A model generated the notes under the pieces. The model ran no database searches and was not told where the DNA came from. It was given only the letters and a program-made list of their open reading frames with translations. Shown one piece after another: positions 1 through 5,821 of a DNA stretch of 5,821 nucleotides (within the stretch, counting starts at the first letter, position 1; every line of letters begins with the position of its first letter). Location of the stretch: contig PLNY01000312.1 in assembly GCA_003141915.1 (NCBI GenBank), forward strand, positions 1 to 5,821, read 5' to 3'. The translations under genes and the position numbers were made by a program. This stretch comes from Anaerolineae bacterium (GTDB taxonomy: Bacteria > Chloroflexota > Anaerolineae > Anaerolineales > Villigracilaceae).

Positions 1-80
1 CCCAGATTTTTGAGATGATACTCACTTTGAAGGCAAAGCTCCCGTAAATCAGGCAAATCATTAATCTATACAATTGCAAC
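1..80. other. Leader region without a convincing gene
   Basis: No complete gene is visible here. On the + strand one frame is open from the window edge to a TAA at 45-47, and its last residues read IFEMILTLKAKLP. It could be the tail of an upstream gene or chance. On the - strand a frame is open from about 62 to the window edge and reads NDLPDLRELCLQSEYHLKNL. This faintly resembles the LRELC-type start of effector-associated domains, but it has no ATG and no Shine-Dalgarno sequence. Neither reading can be decided from about 20 codons. Confidence 0.2.
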
Positions 81-107
81 CAATTCAAAGTATCGGGGTT
101 TTTAATC

Positions 108-119
108 TATGCTAAAATA
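108..119 (+). promoter_or_regulatory. Extended -10 promoter of the first transporter gene
   Basis: The sequence TATGCTAAAATA holds an extended -10 element: TG at 110-111, one base, then TAAAAT at 113-118. No good -35 hexamer lies at normal spacing (90-95 is GTATCG), as is common for extended -10 promoters. The same 12 bases recur ahead of the second transporter gene at 1470-1481, which supports function. Transcription would start near 125, giving a leader of roughly 25 bases. Confidence 0.6.
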
Positions 120-138
120 CCGTCCATTAAACTAAACC

Positions 139-142
139 GGAG
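139..142 (+). promoter_or_regulatory. Shine-Dalgarno GGAG that fixes a TTG start
   Basis: GGAG lies six bases before TTG at 149-151. No ATG or GTG lies in frame nearby upstream. The same GGAG, six-base spacer and TTG occur in the second copy (1496-1508), so the TTG start is well supported for both genes. Confidence 0.75.
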
Positions 143-148
143 CAAACA

Positions 149-1360
149 TTGACTGACAAAGGTTATCGTCTCTACGGATACCGCTGGGTGGTGCTGGCGG
201 TCTTCATGTTCATCAACCTTACCATTCAAATTCTTTGGATTTGCTACGCGCCTATTACCAAACCTGCCGCGGCTTTCTATCATGTATCCGACACGCAGAT
301 TGGATTATTTTCGATCATCTGGTTCGTCGCGTTCATCCCGCTGTCGTTTCCCGTTTCCTGGGCGATTGACACATTCGGCTTCCATCGCGCGGTCGGTGTG
401 GGCGCGATCCTGATGGCGGTCTTCGGGATCCTGCGCGGCTTTGCTGGAAGTTATTCGCTGGTCTTATGGTGCACAGTCGGTCTCGGACTTGCCCAGCCTT
501 TCCTGCTCAACGCCTGGACAAAAGTTCCGGCTCAATGGTTTGGATTGGAAGAGCGCGCCACCGCGGTCGGGTTGATCACGCTTTCGAATCTGCTGGGTGT
601 GGCAATCGGCGAAGCGCTCCCTCCGATTCTGCTGCAAGGCGGTACGCCGATTCAGACCCAGCAATTGATCTTCGGCAGCGTCGCCGCGTTTTCATCCCTG
701 CTCTTTTTGATCCTGGCCCGCGAGAAACCTGCCACGCCTCCCTGCCCGCCCGGACACGATGCGCGCGCGCTGATGCTCGATGGCTTGAAAAATGCGCTGG
801 TCCTCAAGGACTTCTGGTTTCTGCTGGTTGTGGCATTCGCCGGGCTGGGAATATTCAACGGCGTCACCACCTGGGTGGAAGATATCATCAGTCCGCGCGG
901 CTTTAGCCCAACCGATGCTGGCACGTTCGGCGCGTTGCTGGTGATCGGCGGGATCGTCGGCGCGGTGGCTCTGCCGCCCTTCTCGGATAAACAGCGGAAG
1001 CGCCAGATTTATCTGCTCGTTGGATTACTGCTTGCCATCCCCGGCTTGATCGGCATCATATATGCCACGAACTATTGGCTGCTGATGGTTTCCGGATTTT
1101 GGCTTGGCTTCTTCCTCATCGGCACCGGTCCTATTGCTTATCAATACGCAGCGGAAATCACGATCCCCACACCCGAAGGAACTTCAAACGGGTTGATGCA
1201 GCTCATTGGTCAAGTTTCTGTCGTATACGTTTTTATCATGGTGGTGCTCAAGAGCGCGAACGGCGCATTTACTTCGTCGCTGTGGCTGGCCGTGGCGCTG
1301 GTGATTATCAGCAGCATTCTCCTCACACAAATGAAAGACCCGGAGTTTGTAGAAAGTTAA
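149..1360 (+). CDS. FLVCR/SLC49-like MFS transporter, copy 1
   Basis: This is a 403-residue inner-membrane protein with about 12 hydrophobic segments, the usual size for a major facilitator superfamily carrier. The closest family I recognise is animal FLVCR/SLC49. Matching features are the helix 1 pattern W30-I-x-Y33, the FPVSWAIDTFG motif after helix 2 (67-77), WFG..E at 130-135, SNLLG at 146-150 followed by a Pro-Pro pair (158-159), REKPATPP in the central loop (191-198), and AAEITIP....EGTSNG at 334-348. Known FLVCR proteins carry haem, choline or ethanolamine; the substrate here is unknown. The Gln of the animal GNQLG motif is Leu148, so choline binding cannot be assumed. The gene starts with TTG and is flanked by its own promoter and terminator. 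A near-identical paralogue follows. Membership in MFS is very likely; the FLVCR-like assignment is good but made from memory of the family. Confidence 0.88.
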   Translation: MTDKGYRLYGYRWVVLAVFMFINLTIQILWICYAPITKPAAAFYHVSDTQIGLFSIIWFVAFIPLSFPVSWAIDTFGFHRAVGVGAILMAVFGILRGFAGSYSLVLWCTVGLGLAQPFLLNAWTKVPAQWFGLEERATAVGLITLSNLLGVAIGEALPPILLQGGTPIQTQQLIFGSVAAFSSLLFLILAREKPATPPCPPGHDARALMLDGLKNALVLKDFWFLLVVAFAGLGIFNGVTTWVEDIISPRGFSPTDAGTFGALLVIGGIVGAVALPPFSDKQRKRQIYLLVGLLLAIPGLIGIIYATNYWLLMVSGFWLGFFLIGTGPIAYQYAAEITIPTPEGTSNGLMQLIGQVSVVYVFIMVVLKSANGAFTSSLWLAVALVIISSILLTQMKDPEFVES

Positions 1361-1365
1361 TATCG

Positions 1366-1403
1366 AAAAAAACTCGGAAGCTTGGATGCTTCCGAGTTTT
1401 TTT
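1366..1403 (+). terminator. Intrinsic terminator after transporter copy 1
   Basis: ACTCGGAAGC (1372-1381) pairs perfectly with GCTTCCGAGT (1388-1397) around a six-base loop, TTGGAT. The flanking A run (1366-1371) and T run (1398-1403) extend the helix. A stable GC-rich stem followed by a T tract, five bases past the stop codon, is a textbook rho-independent terminator. The upstream A run means it could also work on the opposite strand. Confidence 0.93.
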
Positions 1404-1453
1404 CTACATAGCAAATCTTTTCATAGGCAATACAGGCGGTCAATTCAGAGTAT

Positions 1454-1481
1454 TTGAGTTTCTATAATATATGCTAAAATA
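1454..1481 (+). promoter_or_regulatory. Promoter of the second transporter gene
   Basis: TATGCTAAAATA at 1470-1481 repeats the extended -10 element of the first copy, with TG at 1472-1473 and TAAAAT at 1475-1480. TTGAGT at 1454-1459 could serve as a -35 with a short 15-base spacer. A consensus-like TATAAT also lies at 1463-1468 but has no good -35 partner. The core is followed by a leader that lacks one TAAAC unit present in copy 1. Confidence 0.6.
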
Positions 1482-1495
1482 GCTTCGATTAAACC

Positions 1496-1499
1496 GGAG
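1496..1499 (+). promoter_or_regulatory. Shine-Dalgarno GGAG for the second TTG start
   Basis: GGAG is six bases before TTG at 1506-1508. It matches the arrangement in copy 1 exactly, with the same bases ACCGGAGC ahead of the start. Confidence 0.75.
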
Positions 1500-1505
1500 C
1501 CAACA

Positions 1506-2717
1506 TTGACTGACAAAAATTATCATCTATACGGATACCGCTGGGTGGTGCTGGCGGTTTTCATGTTCATCAACCTTACGATTGAAATTATGTGGATTTG
1601 TTACGCGCCGATCACCACGCCTGCCGCGAGCTTCTACCACGTATCCGATTCGCAGATTGGGTTCTTATCAGAAATATGGTTCATCGCCTTCATTCCGCTG
1701 TCGTTTCCCGTTTCCTGGGCAATTGACACATTTGGTTTTTATCGCGCAGTCGGTGTGGGCGCGATCATCATGGCGGTCTTCGGAATCCTGCGCGGCTTTG
1801 CCGGAAGCTATTCGCTGGTCCTGTGGTGCACAATCGGTCTTGGAATTGCCCAGCCTTTCCTGCTCAACGCATGGACAAAAGTTCCGGCTCAATGGTTTGG
1901 ATTGGAAGAGCGCGCCACTGCCGTCGGATTGATCACGCTTTCGAATCTGCTTGGCACCGCAATCGGTGAAGCAGTGCCGCCGATTCTTCTTCAAGGCGGC
2001 ATATCCATTCAGACCCAGCAATTGATCTTCGGCAGTATCACTGCGTTTTCATCCCTGCTCTTTTTGATCCTGGCCCGCGAGAAACCCGCCACGCCTCCGT
2101 GCCCGCCCGGACACGAGGCGCGTGCATTGATGCTCGATGGTTTGAAAAATGCGCTCGCCGTGAAGGATTTCTGGCTGCTCTTGTTCGTGGCATTCGCCGG
2201 GCTGGGAATATTCAACGGCATCGAAACTTGGGTGGAAGAGATCATCCGCCCACGCGGTTTTACTCCAACGGATGCCGGCACGTTCGGCGCGTTGATGGTG
2301 ATCGGCGGGATCATCGGCGCGGTGGTTCTGCCGCCTTTATCGGATAGACAGCAAAAGCGAATCCGTTACCTGCTGATCGGTTTCCTGCTTGCCATCCCCG
2401 GCTTGATCGGCATCACATACGCCACAAACTTTTGGCTCTTGATGTTCTCCGGATTTTGGTCTGGCTTCTTTCTCATCGGCACCGGCCCCATTCTTTTTCA
2501 ATATGCAGCCGAGATTACCATCCCCACGCCCGAAGGAACTTCAAACGGGATGATTCAACTAATTGGCCAAGTCTCCGTGATATACGTTTACATCATGGTT
2601 GCCATGGAAAGTTCAAACGGCGCATTTACTTCATCGCTGTGGCTGGGAGTGGGGATGGTCATTATCAGTCTTATTCTCATCATGCGAATGAAAGACCCGG
2701 TGTTCTCGAAAATTTAA
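1506..2717 (+). CDS. FLVCR/SLC49-like MFS transporter, copy 2
   Basis: This 403-residue membrane carrier aligns with copy 1 end to end without gaps, with about 66 differences by hand count (about 84% identity). It keeps the family motifs: W30, FPVSWAIDTFG, WFGLEER, REKPATPP and EITIPTPEGTSNG. Many changes are conservative swaps among Ile, Val, Leu and Met, as expected for a membrane protein kept under selection. Several are not: Q27E beside W30 in helix 1, I56E in helix 2, T240E and S248R in the helix 7 region, K368E near the helix 11-12 turn, and the last four residues except Phe. The substrate is unknown and may differ from that of copy 1. The gene has its own promoter, TTG start and terminator, so it is not obligately co-transcribed with copy 1. 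No frameshift or early stop suggests decay. Confidence 0.88.
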   Translation: MTDKNYHLYGYRWVVLAVFMFINLTIEIMWICYAPITTPAASFYHVSDSQIGFLSEIWFIAFIPLSFPVSWAIDTFGFYRAVGVGAIIMAVFGILRGFAGSYSLVLWCTIGLGIAQPFLLNAWTKVPAQWFGLEERATAVGLITLSNLLGTAIGEAVPPILLQGGISIQTQQLIFGSITAFSSLLFLILAREKPATPPCPPGHEARALMLDGLKNALAVKDFWLLLFVAFAGLGIFNGIETWVEEIIRPRGFTPTDAGTFGALMVIGGIIGAVVLPPLSDRQQKRIRYLLIGFLLAIPGLIGITYATNFWLLMFSGFWSGFFLIGTGPILFQYAAEITIPTPEGTSNGMIQLIGQVSVIYVYIMVAMESSNGAFTSSLWLGVGMVIISLILIMRMKDPVFSKI

Positions 2718-2729
2718 TTGTTAAGAATC

Positions 2730-2762
2730 AACCTCGGAAGCCGCAAAACTTCCGAGGTTTTT
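2730..2762 (+). terminator. Intrinsic terminator after transporter copy 2
   Basis: AACCTCGGAAG (2730-2740) pairs with CTTCCGAGGTT (2749-2759) across an eight-base loop, and the T tract runs 2758-2762. GAATC (2725-2729) can further pair with GATTC (2763-2767) around a small bulge. The core CTCGGAAG/CTTCCGAG is the same as in the terminator after copy 1, though the loop differs. Confidence 0.9.
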
Positions 2763-2818
2763 GATTCAGCAAGGAATAAATCAATGCCGCGAATCGTCTA
2801 TGGCTTTGATTAATCCGA

Positions 2819-2824
2819 TATACT
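2819..2824 (+). promoter_or_regulatory. Possible -10 box of the lipoprotein gene
   Basis: TATACT fits a -10 hexamer and lies after the terminator of the preceding gene, where a new promoter is expected. No convincing -35 lies at 16-18 bases upstream. If real, transcription would start near 2831, just before the ribosome binding site. Confidence 0.3.
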
Positions 2825-2832
2825 TTTCAAAT

Positions 2833-2838
2833 GAGGAG
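2833..2838 (+). promoter_or_regulatory. Shine-Dalgarno GAGGAG choosing ATG 2846
   Basis: GAGGAG lies seven bases before ATG at 2846. An in-frame ATG at 2831 overlaps this site and has no ribosome binding site of its own, so the downstream ATG is the better start. It also gives a signal peptide of normal length. Confidence 0.8.
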
Positions 2839-2845
2839 ATTTGTC

Positions 2846-3685
2846 ATGAATTCATCTATCAATCTTTGGAAGCTATTCATCGCTCTGCTTGCAATCTTTG
2901 TTGCCATTGCCGCATGTACCGGCTCGAATTCTGCAACCCCTTCGCCTTCACCGAATGATGTCGCGACGGTCGTTGCCGCAACGATGCAGGCGATACAAGT
3001 ACAAGCCACGCCGACCGCGATGCCGCCGACCGCCGCTCCATCGCCAACGATTTCGCTTGTTCCTCCGACCTCGGTCCCGCCTCCTGCCGCGACCCGCATC
3101 AATTTCCTCGCTGACGCGACCGCCGGCGTTGTGACCGGGACCATCCAAACCGGTCAGAGTTTATATTATGTCCTCAACGCCGCACAGGGACAACCCATGA
3201 TCGCCATGATCGAGTCGCTCAATCATGACGTTACAATGGCGATCAAAACAGCAGGCGGTACATCCCTGCTTAACGCCGGGCAAAACCTAAACACGATATT
3301 GCCGATCACCGAAGATTATTACATCACCATCTTGGGTGGCGCCTCCGCTGAGAACTTTACACTAACCGTGGAAACTCCCGCTCGAATCAGTTTTGATGTC
3401 GGCAAAAACAACGCCATTCGATCAGGCGTCACCGCTGGAGGCTATGTTGTCTCTTATGTCATCTTTGCGCAACAGGATCAGCGTATGGACGTTGACCTGA
3501 ATGGTGTAGGCAAAGAGGCTGCTTTGACGATATATGGTTTCAGCGACGGTCAGCCATATATTCGTTCTGTCACTGGCGCGACAACCTTTAGCATGAAACT
3601 TCCCATCTCTCAGGATTACATCATTGACATTGTGCCTGATGCAGGCAATGAAGTGAGCTATACGCTGGTCGTAACTGTAAAATAA
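2846..3685 (+). CDS. Secreted lipoprotein with two PPC-like beta domains
   Basis: The 279-residue product starts with a lipoprotein signal peptide: Lys9, a hydrophobic core at about 10-22 and a lipobox ending I-A-A-C24. The mature protein should be lipid-anchored to the outer face of the cell membrane. Residues 25-83 are rich in Pro, Thr, Ser and Ala and look like a flexible tether. Two related domains follow, 84-177 and 180-279. Each begins R-I-x-F, has a mid-domain TI/TAGG-type turn, an LPI(T/S)(E/Q)DYxI strand and a YTL/FTLxV end. They resemble the PPC-like beta-sandwich domains found in secreted proteins, but I assign no ligand or enzyme activity and see no catalytic motif. The gene has its own start signal and lies between two hairpins, so it is probably a single-gene unit. 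The lipoprotein call is secure; the domain name is tentative. Confidence 0.85.
   Translation: MNSSINLWKLFIALLAIFVAIAACTGSNSATPSPSPNDVATVVAATMQAIQVQATPTAMPPTAAPSPTISLVPPTSVPPPAATRINFLADATAGVVTGTIQTGQSLYYVLNAAQGQPMIAMIESLNHDVTMAIKTAGGTSLLNAGQNLNTILPITEDYYITILGGASAENFTLTVETPARISFDVGKNNAIRSGVTAGGYVVSYVIFAQQDQRMDVDLNGVGKEAALTIYGFSDGQPYIRSVTGATTFSMKLPISQDYIIDIVPDAGNEVSYTLVVTVK
3095..3682 (+). repeat. Two tandem beta domains within the lipoprotein
   Basis: Codons 84-177 (3095-3376) and 180-279 (3383-3682) encode two copies of one domain. Shared marks are RINF/RISF at the start, LPITEDYYI/LPISQDYII near the end, and FTLTV/YTLVV as the last strand. The similarity is at protein level only; the DNA has diverged, so the internal duplication is old. 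Confidence 0.7.
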
Positions 3686-3696
3686 CATCCACAATC

Positions 3697-3726
3697 AACC
3701 ATCCCGTGCTCAGCCGTGGGATGGTT
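3697..3726 (+). terminator. Terminator-like hairpin between lipoprotein and DUF255 genes
   Basis: AACCATCCC (3697-3705) pairs perfectly with GGGATGGTT (3718-3726) around a 12-base loop, starting 11 bases after the lipoprotein stop. The T tract is poor (TTTGTT), so termination may be partial. It ends only 17 bases before the next start codon, leaving no room for a promoter in between. Confidence 0.6.
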
Positions 3727-3743
3727 TGTTCGCAACGGCACGC

Positions 3744-5795
3744 ATGAATCGTCTTGTAAACTCAGCATCTCCTTACTTGCTCCAACACGCAAATAATCCC
3801 GTTGACTGGTATCCTTGGGACGAAGATGCGTTGGGTAAAGCACGTGCCGAAAACAAGCCGATTTTTCTCAGCATCGGATACGCGGCTTGTCACTGGTGCC
3901 ACGTGATGGCTCATGAATCATTTGAAGACCCGGCCATCGCCGCGATCATGAACGAACACTTTATCAATATCAAAGTGGATCGCGAAGAACGTCCCGACCT
4001 CGACTCTATTTATATGCAAGCCACAACGGCAATGACGGGTTCCGGCGGATGGCCCATGTCCATTTTTCTAACGCCCGACCTGCATCCATTTTATGCAGGA
4101 ACTTATTTTCCGCCTGAACCGCGTTACAACATGCCGTCGTTCCGCAATATTTTGCTCGGCATCGTCAATGCGTGGGCTAATGAACCGGATGAGATTCATC
4201 GCGTCGGGGATCAATTGGCTCAACACTTGCGGCAAGCTTTATCCATTGAAACCCAAAACGCGGATCTCTTGCAGGAAAATTTAAATCAAATTACGACGGC
4301 TATTCTGGATAATTACGATTGGGGATACGGTGGCTGGGGCATGGCGCCAAAATTTCCCCAGCCGATGACGATTGAATATCTATTTCAACGGTCTTTGTCA
4401 GAACCAACACGCAAAGAAAATATTTTAAAAACTTCTCTTCATGCGCTCAAAGCCATGGCACGCGGCGGCATGTACGATGTGGTCGGCGGAGGCTTCGCTC
4501 GCTACTCCACCGATAACTTCTGGCGCGTGCCGCATTTCGAGAAGATGCTTTACGACAACGCGCAACTCGCGCTGGTTTATCTTCACGCCTGGCAAATCAC
4601 GCGCGAACCATCCTTCAAACGCGTTGCCATCGAGACGCTGGATTTTGTGAGGCGCGAGATGACTCATCCCGACGGCGGGTTTTATTCATCCTTGGATGCG
4701 GACTCGAAAGGCGAAGAAGGCAGGTTTTATGTTTGGACAAAATCGGAAATCCAGGAAGTCCTCGCGAATGATTCGGATTTTGAATTTTTCAGCGTGGCCT
4801 ATGGGATCACGGAGAAAGGAAACTGGGAAGGAAAAAATGTTTTGCAACGCGCGCTCGATGATGCGTCTCTCGCCGCCCGCTTCAGGCTGGACGAAGAAGC
4901 GGTCCCCGTTAAATTGGCGGATTGCCATTCCAAACTTCTCGCCGCGCGCGCTCGACGAATCCGCCCCAACACGGACGATAAAATATTGACTGCATGGAAC
5001 GGGCTGATGCTTCACGCATTCGCGGAAGCCGCGCGTATTCTTGATGATGAAAAGAAAGCAACCGAATATCTTGAAGCGGCTGTCCGCAGTGCAAATTTTT
5101 TGCTGTCCAGCTTATACCTAAATGGAAAATTACATCGCTCATGGCGTGATGGAAAAAGGACTAACGAAGTTTTTCTTGAAGATTACGCTTCGCTGATCAT
5201 CGCCTTGCTCGAACTATATCAAACCGACTTTGATAATCATTGGTTCACTGCGGCGATGGAATTGGCAGATGACATGCTTCTTCGCTTTGGCGATTCAAAC
5301 GGAGGATTTTTTGATACGCCCAATGACGGAGGGACATTATTGATCAGGCCAAAAGATTTGCAAGATAACGCAACGCCATCCGGCAATGCTTTGGCTTGCG
5401 AGGCTTTATTGAAGTTCGCGGCATTCACTGACAAAGCTGAATACCGCGATGCTGCAGAGAAAGCGCTTCGCATGGTCACCGATTCGGCGCTACGTTATCC
5501 GATGGGATTCGCGCGCTGGCTATCAACCGCGGACTTTGCTTTGGATAACGGCGAGCAGATTGCAGTCGTGTTTGAGGCGATGAACAAAGACGCGCAGGAA
5601 GTGATTCGATTCATTCAAGCAGAATATCGACCCAACACCATCATCGCCGCTTCCACGTTTCCCCCGCCAAAAAGCGCACCCGTATTATTAATGGATCGTC
5701 CATTGAAAGAAAACAAACCGACGGCTTATGTTTGTGAACACTTCGTCTGCAAGCAGCCGGTGAATTCCATCGAAGAGTTAAAGGGATTAATTTAA
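3744..5795 (+). CDS. DUF255 thioredoxin-domain protein (YyaL/SPATA20 family)
   Basis: The 683-residue protein has the standard order and length of the family. It opens with NRLVNSASPYLLQHANNPVDW, a conserved start that favours ATG 3744 over an in-frame TTG at 3726 inside the hairpin. The thioredoxin-like domain (about 1-165) carries C49-H-W-C52, VDREERPD (78-85) and GGWP104, the expected cis-proline position. The rest is an alpha-helical toroid like six-hairpin glycosidases and sugar epimerases, with GGWGMAPKFP (196-205), VPHFEKMLYDNAQL (262-275), SSLDADS (315-321), DDKILTAWNG (411-420) and ATPSGN (543-548). A C-terminal Cys pair (C664, C669) is also typical. There is no signal peptide, so it should be cytosolic. 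The biochemical role of the family is not settled; Bacillus YyaL and human SPATA20 are relatives. No good Shine-Dalgarno sequence precedes the start. The gene is intact. Confidence 0.93.
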   Translation: MNRLVNSASPYLLQHANNPVDWYPWDEDALGKARAENKPIFLSIGYAACHWCHVMAHESFEDPAIAAIMNEHFINIKVDREERPDLDSIYMQATTAMTGSGGWPMSIFLTPDLHPFYAGTYFPPEPRYNMPSFRNILLGIVNAWANEPDEIHRVGDQLAQHLRQALSIETQNADLLQENLNQITTAILDNYDWGYGGWGMAPKFPQPMTIEYLFQRSLSEPTRKENILKTSLHALKAMARGGMYDVVGGGFARYSTDNFWRVPHFEKMLYDNAQLALVYLHAWQITREPSFKRVAIETLDFVRREMTHPDGGFYSSLDADSKGEEGRFYVWTKSEIQEVLANDSDFEFFSVAYGITEKGNWEGKNVLQRALDDASLAARFRLDEEAVPVKLADCHSKLLAARARRIRPNTDDKILTAWNGLMLHAFAEAARILDDEKKATEYLEAAVRSANFLLSSLYLNGKLHRSWRDGKRTNEVFLEDYASLIIALLELYQTDFDNHWFTAAMELADDMLLRFGDSNGGFFDTPNDGGTLLIRPKDLQDNATPSGNALACEALLKFAAFTDKAEYRDAAEKALRMVTDSALRYPMGFARWLSTADFALDNGEQIAVVFEAMNKDAQEVIRFIQAEYRPNTIIAASTFPPPKSAPVLLMDRPLKENKPTAYVCEHFVCKQPVNSIEELKGLI

Positions 5796-5800
5796 AGCCA

Positions 5801-5821
5801 ATGAATAAACCCCGCCGCAAG
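5801..5821 (+). CDS. Possible start of a downstream gene, cut by the window
   Basis: ATG at 5801 opens a frame reading MNKPRRK to the window edge. It lies five bases after the DUF255 stop, a spacing typical of translationally coupled genes in one operon. There is no clear Shine-Dalgarno sequence at normal distance; AAGGG at 5781-5785 is rather far. Seven codons cannot identify the product. Confidence 0.4.

Larger units (their letters stand above)
81..2762 (+). repeat. Tandem duplication of a promoter-gene-terminator unit
   Basis: Unit 1 (about 81-1403) and unit 2 (about 1441-2762) each contain CAATTCAAAG/CAATTCAGAG, the extended -10, GGAG, TTG, a 403-codon gene and a CTCGGAAG-core hairpin. 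Within the genes the offset is a constant 1357 bases. Identity is patchy: 515-561 equals 1872-1918 over 47 bases and 686-729 equals 2043-2086 over 44 bases, while other stretches differ at many codons. The sequence between the units (1404-1440) holds nothing recognisable. Confidence 0.9.

Overview
The window reads as a bacterial chromosome segment with four complete genes, all on the + strand, and the first seven codons of a possible fifth. The likely source is Chloroflexota, class Anaerolineae. The main reason is the lipoprotein gene: a lipobox, then a VATVVAATMQA-type stretch, a Pro/Thr/Ser-rich tether and PPC-like beta domains, a layout I associate with that class. This is recognition of style, not a phylogenetic result. 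There is no tRNA, rRNA, CRISPR array, transposase or phage gene.

Region 1 (1-1403) has a short non-coding leader, an extended -10 promoter, a TTG-started gene for a 403-residue major facilitator transporter, and a strong intrinsic terminator. Region 2 (1404-2762) repeats that layout: related promoter, TTG start, second 403-residue transporter and a terminator with the same stem core. The two proteins align without gaps and are about 84% identical by hand count. They are therefore a tandem duplication of a whole transcription unit, and each copy can be expressed on its own. Both resemble the animal FLVCR/SLC49 transporters (haem, choline and ethanolamine) more than common bacterial drug or sugar carriers. 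The copies differ by new acidic residues in predicted membrane helices, which hints at divergence in substrate or coupling.

Region 3 (2763-3685) encodes a small secreted lipoprotein with two tandem domains of about 95 residues. Region 4 (3686-5795) begins with a terminator-like hairpin and encodes a 683-residue DUF255/YyaL/SPATA20-family protein: a thioredoxin-like domain with a CHWC motif followed by an alpha-helical toroid. An ATG five bases after its stop probably starts another gene that leaves the window.

Nothing shows that the four genes form one pathway. Terminators separate the first three, so this looks like a set of single-gene units. The most notable content is the duplicated FLVCR-like transporter pair; I see no clearly new multi-gene system.
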